Source of the DNA: Bacillota bacterium
Lineage (GTDB): Bacteria > Bacillota > Clostridia > Christensenellales > Aristaeellaceae
Direction: 5' to 3'
DNA: 34,229 bases
NCBI GenBank assembly: GCA_023421395.1
Contig: JAEZTL010000034.1
Span: 1-34,229 of the forward strand
This document shows positions 31,366-34,229 of the stretch, in pieces. Below the pieces are notes generated by a model. The model was not told the DNA's origin, searched no databases, and saw nothing but the letters and a program-made list of their open reading frames with translations. Every line of letters begins with the position of its first letter. Within the stretch, counting starts at the first letter, position 1. The position numbers and the translations under genes are program-made.

Positions 31366-33627
31366 ATGCCGCAAATGGAGCATTCCCGATCGAAGCTGTT
31401 GTCCCGCGATTTCCTGAGCCGCTACCCCGATCATCCCGCGCACATGACGCCGCTGGGTCAGTTCACCTTTTACCGTACCTACGCCCGCTTTTTGAACGCC
31501 GAGGGGCGGCGCGAGACGTGGAAGGAAACGGTCGCCCGGGCTGTTGAATACAACGTGGGGCTCGACAGGCGGCACCGCGCGAAAATCGGCCTTCCGGTTC
31601 CCGGCGATTGGCTGAGGCAGGAGGCGGAGGACCTCTTCGACGCGATCTTCAACCTTCGGCAGTTTCCTTCCGGCCGTACGCTGTGGGTGGGCGGCACCCC
31701 GGTTTCCGAAGCCTACCCGATGTCCAACTATAACTGCAGTTTTACCAACATCGAAAAGTGGGAGGACCTCTGCGAGCTGTTCTACCTCCTGATGCTGGGC
31801 AGTGGGGTGGGCTTCAAGTGCACACCGGAAATGGCCGCGGGGCTTAAACCCATCCGAACCGACACGCGCCTGATCCTGTCGGAGTATAACCCTGTGCCTG
31901 TGGATTACCGGCTGGAGCACACGGACCTCCGTCAGCTTGAAAACGGCTTTGCCAAGATCTACGTGGGCGACAGCAAGGAAGGCTGGCGGGACGCGCTGGG
32001 GCAGTATCTGGCGCTGCTCACGGAGTCCCGGTATGAGCACGTGCACACCATTAAGGTGTCGTTCAACTCCATCCGCCCCAAGGGCGAGCGGCTGAAAACA
32101 TTCGGTGGCACGGCCTCCGGCCCGGAACCGCTTCGGGAGATGTTCGCGGGTATCGACGCAGTGCTGAAAAACCAGATTGACCCGAGCCTCGCGCCCATCG
32201 AGACCGACGAACGCGGCTATGGCAGCGTGCGCCCGATCCACATCCTGGACATCGGCAATCTGATTGGCAACAACGTGGTGTCCGGCGGTGTGCGGCGCAC
32301 TGCCGAAATCTTCCTCTTTGACCCGCGGGATATGGAGTGCCTCTTCGCCAAGTACGGCATCAACGGCTTCTGGTCGGAACGGCACTTCCGGCAACACGAA
32401 TTGGTCCGGGCGCAGCTTGACAGAATGGGCATTCAGCCGCCCGCCTGGTTTGACGCGCTCTCAAAAAAAACCTTCGATCCGGCGGTGAACGGCGAAGCGC
32501 CCTTTAGCCCCGGGCGGCCGGCCATCGGCCACCGCCGCCTGTCCAACAATTCCATGGCGCTGACCGAGAAGCCGTCCCCGGACATGCTGCATCTGATCTT
32601 CCTGATGATTCAGCTGGATGGCGAGCCGGGCTTTGTGAACCTGGAAGCCGCCCGCAGGCGCCGTGAGAACGTGGAGGGCGTGAATCCCTGCGGGGAAATC
32701 CTCCTCGACTCGAAGCAGCAGTGCAACCTGACCACGGTGAATCTGTGCGCGTTTCGGAGTGAGGCGGGCTTTGACATGGAGGGCGCGAAGCGCGCGCAGG
32801 CGCTTTCGGCGCGGGCGGGCCTTCGCATGACGCTGATCGATCTGGAGCTTCCCGAATGGAACGAGAAGCACAAGCGCGACCGGCTCACCGGCTGCAGCAT
32901 GACCGGCGTGATGGACGCCTTCGCGGGCATGACCGAAGCGGCGCAGGACGGCGCGCTGGAGGCGCTCTCTCAGGCGGCGCGCGACGCGGCGGAGCATTAT
33001 GCCCATCAGCTGCGCGTCCCCTCCCCGCTTTTGACCACCACCATCAAACCGGAAGGTACGCTGTCACTGGTGGCGGGCGGCGTATCCGCCGGGCTCCACT
33101 ACGCCCACGCGCCCTATTTCATCCGGCGTATCCGCATCTCCTCCGACGATGCGCTGGCCAAAGCGGCGCTGGCGCTGGGCTGGAAGGTTCAGCCGGAGAT
33201 CGGCACGCCGGACGACGACATCACAAAGGCGCGTACGCTGGTGATCGACTTCCCCGTCGCTTCCGGCGCGGCCGTCACCAAGGGCGATGTGCCCGCCCTG
33301 ACGCAGCTGAAACAGTACATCCGGTTCCAGCGCCACTACACCCAGCACAATTCCAGCAACACCATCACCGTGCGGCCCGAGGAGTGGGCGGATGTGGAGC
33401 GGGAGATCGAAAAGGTGTGGGACGCCTTTGTGGGCGTGTCCTTCCTGGCCTACGACGGGGGCACGTACCAGCTCGCGCCCTATGAAGCCATTACAAGGGA
33501 ACAGTATGAGGCGCTGTACTCGGCAAATAAGCCCTTTGACCCGTCGGTGCTCAGCCAGTTTGAAGTCGGCGAATCGCTGGACGCCGAGGATGACGACTGC
33601 GCGAGCGGCGCCTGCCCGATCCGGTAA
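31366..33627 (+). CDS. nrdJ: Adenosylcobalamin-dependent ribonucleoside-triphosphate reductase (class II)
   Basis: Reduces ribonucleotides to deoxyribonucleotides with a cobalamin-generated thiyl radical, oxygen-independent. Visible motifs are the substrate-site Cys in GSGVGFKCTPEM, SNNSMAL, and NPCGEILLDSKQQCNLTTVNL with the radical-site cysteines. TTTIKPEGTLSL follows. The C-terminal shuttle pair is DCASGACPIR. The 753-residue size matches the monomeric Lactobacillus-type enzyme, not the larger NrdJ with ATP cone. ATG 31366 is chosen because AAAGGTGG lies upstream; ATG 31318 is at the transcription start itself and lies within the NrdR-like site. No B12 riboswitch was seen in the leader. 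It ends at a strong terminator. Confidence 0.95.
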   Translation: MPQMEHSRSKLLSRDFLSRYPDHPAHMTPLGQFTFYRTYARFLNAEGRRETWKETVARAVEYNVGLDRRHRAKIGLPVPGDWLRQEAEDLFDAIFNLRQFPSGRTLWVGGTPVSEAYPMSNYNCSFTNIEKWEDLCELFYLLMLGSGVGFKCTPEMAAGLKPIRTDTRLILSEYNPVPVDYRLEHTDLRQLENGFAKIYVGDSKEGWRDALGQYLALLTESRYEHVHTIKVSFNSIRPKGERLKTFGGTASGPEPLREMFAGIDAVLKNQIDPSLAPIETDERGYGSVRPIHILDIGNLIGNNVVSGGVRRTAEIFLFDPRDMECLFAKYGINGFWSERHFRQHELVRAQLDRMGIQPPAWFDALSKKTFDPAVNGEAPFSPGRPAIGHRRLSNNSMALTEKPSPDMLHLIFLMIQLDGEPGFVNLEAARRRRENVEGVNPCGEILLDSKQQCNLTTVNLCAFRSEAGFDMEGAKRAQALSARAGLRMTLIDLELPEWNEKHKRDRLTGCSMTGVMDAFAGMTEAAQDGALEALSQAARDAAEHYAHQLRVPSPLLTTTIKPEGTLSLVAGGVSAGLHYAHAPYFIRRIRISSDDALAKAALALGWKVQPEIGTPDDDITKARTLVIDFPVASGAAVTKGDVPALTQLKQYIRFQRHYTQHNSSNTITVRPEEWADVEREIEKVWDAFVGVSFLAYDGGTYQLAPYEAITREQYEALYSANKPFDPSVLSQFEVGESLDAEDDDCASGACPIR

Positions 33628-33638
33628 GCGCATGAGGG

Positions 33639-33677
33639 AAAACCCGGCGCGCGGCAAAAGCCGCGCGCCGGGTTTTT
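33639..33677 (+). terminator. Intrinsic terminator after nrdJ (bidirectional shape)
   Basis: A 13-bp perfect stem, CCCGGCGCGCGGC (33643-33655) with GCCGCGCGCCGGG (33660-33672), has an AAAA loop and a TTTTT tail. The 5' side AAAA also allows use by the convergent RtcB gene. Confidence 0.93.
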
Positions 33678-33682
33678 ACTTC

Positions 33683-34229
33683 TCATTCGCTTGCCTTGAA
33701 GTTGTAAACCGGCTTCAAAATCTTCGCAACCTCGGCCGTGGGGCCGATATGGCGCAGGATATCGCGCATGTCCTTGTAAGCCATCGGCGATTCGTCCAGC
33801 GTCTTTTTTGAAACCGTGGTGGAGTAAACGCCCTGCATCTCCTCCTGAAACTGGGAGAGCGAAAGTCTGCGATTGGCCTCCGAACGGCTCATCAACCGCC
33901 CCGCGCCATGGGGCGCGGATTGGTTCCAGTCGCCGTTGCCCCGTCCCACGCAGAGGAGCGACCCATCCCGCATGTTGATGGGAATCAGGAGCCTTTCGCC
34001 CTTCTTCGCGGACACCGCACCCTTGCGGAGGATCATCGAACCGGTATCGATGTAATTGTGGATGGTGGTGAAGCCATCCTCGGCGTGAAGCCCCGCAGCC
34101 CTCAGGATCACCTCTACCATGGCCTGGCGGTTCAGCGCCGCGAATTGCTGCGTCAGACCCATGTCATGGATGTAGTCGTCAAACAGCGCGCCGGATACGT
34201 ACGCCAATTCCCTGGACGGGGGACATTCG
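33683..34229 (-). CDS. RtcB-family RNA ligase, C-terminal part (partial)
   Basis: About 182 residues of a protein matching the C-terminal part of RtcB, a metal-dependent enzyme joining RNA ends (2',3'-cyclic phosphate to 5'-OH) using GTP. The visible motifs are NRQAMVEVIL, HNYI with the metal-binding His, LRKGAVSAKKGERLLIPINMRDGS, GRGNGDWNQSAPHGAGRLMSR (with the His that is guanylylated), and the C-terminal ILRHIGPTAEVAKILKPVYNFKASE. The frame is open through the window edge; the segment before TTG 34207 (ECPPSRELAYVSG) also fits the family, so that codon is not the start. The 5' part lies outside. Repair of damaged tRNA is the usual role. Confidence 0.93.
   Translation of the reverse strand, partial: ECPPSRELAYVSGALFDDYIHDMGLTQQFAALNRQAMVEVILRAAGLHAEDGFTTIHNYIDTGSMILRKGAVSAKKGERLLIPINMRDGSLLCVGRGNGDWNQSAPHGAGRLMSRSEANRRLSLSQFQEEMQGVYSTTVSKKTLDESPMAYKDMRDILRHIGPTAEVAKILKPVYNFKASE

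Overview
The window (about 34 kb, high G+C, with AGGAGG-type ribosome sites and TATAAT or TGnTATAAT promoters) looks like chromosome of an anaerobic, hydrogen-metabolising Bacillota bacterium of the Clostridia. Supporting features are a membrane-bound group 4 [NiFe] hydrogenase, a group-D-like [FeFe]-hydrogenase protein, GTP-type PEP carboxykinase, class II (B12-dependent) ribonucleotide reductase, a YhfC-family membrane protease and xylose isomerase. A Christensenellales-like lineage is possible, but the sequence alone does not settle the taxonomy. No rRNA, tRNA, CRISPR array, insertion sequence or phage gene was seen.

Layout. 1-5.9 kb holds metabolic genes: catalase (-), a D-2-hydroxyacid dehydrogenase (+), a YhfC-family protease (-) and GTP-dependent PEP carboxykinase (-), each with recognisable terminators or promoters. 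6.3-16.25 kb is one long + strand operon starting at a good promoter (6309-6338) and ending at a perfect 16-bp hairpin (16211-16246). It encodes three NuoL/M/N-type proton channels, J-, K- and A-like membrane subunits, the B-like small subunit, a C-like subunit, a [NiFe] large subunit with all four nickel cysteines, an H-like subunit, an I-like ferredoxin and a HycI-type maturation protease. This is the full complex I core (A-D, H-N) without the NADH module (E, F, G), built around a hydrogenase active site.

16.4-23.2 kb is a convergent - strand operon. A [FeFe]-hydrogenase-like protein with a TSCCCP motif comes first, followed by hypA, hypB, hypF, hypC, hypD and hypE, the complete set for building the NiFe(CN)2CO centre. 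Together the two operons make one hydrogenase island: enzyme, ligand synthesis, nickel insertion, C-terminal processing, and a possible H2 sensor. The presumed reaction is ferredoxin-linked H2 evolution or uptake coupled to ion pumping.

23.4-29.7 kb holds a small two-helix membrane protein with a second D-2-hydroxyacid dehydrogenase, then a TetR-type regulator divergent from an ABC exporter operon (ATPase, FtsX-like permease, HlyD-like adaptor). The space between them carries four ACCGACAC-type half-sites. 29.8-34.2 kb holds xylose isomerase (-), the class II ribonucleotide reductase (+) with a probable NrdR box on its promoter, and the 3' part of an RtcB-type RNA ligase (-) running off the window.
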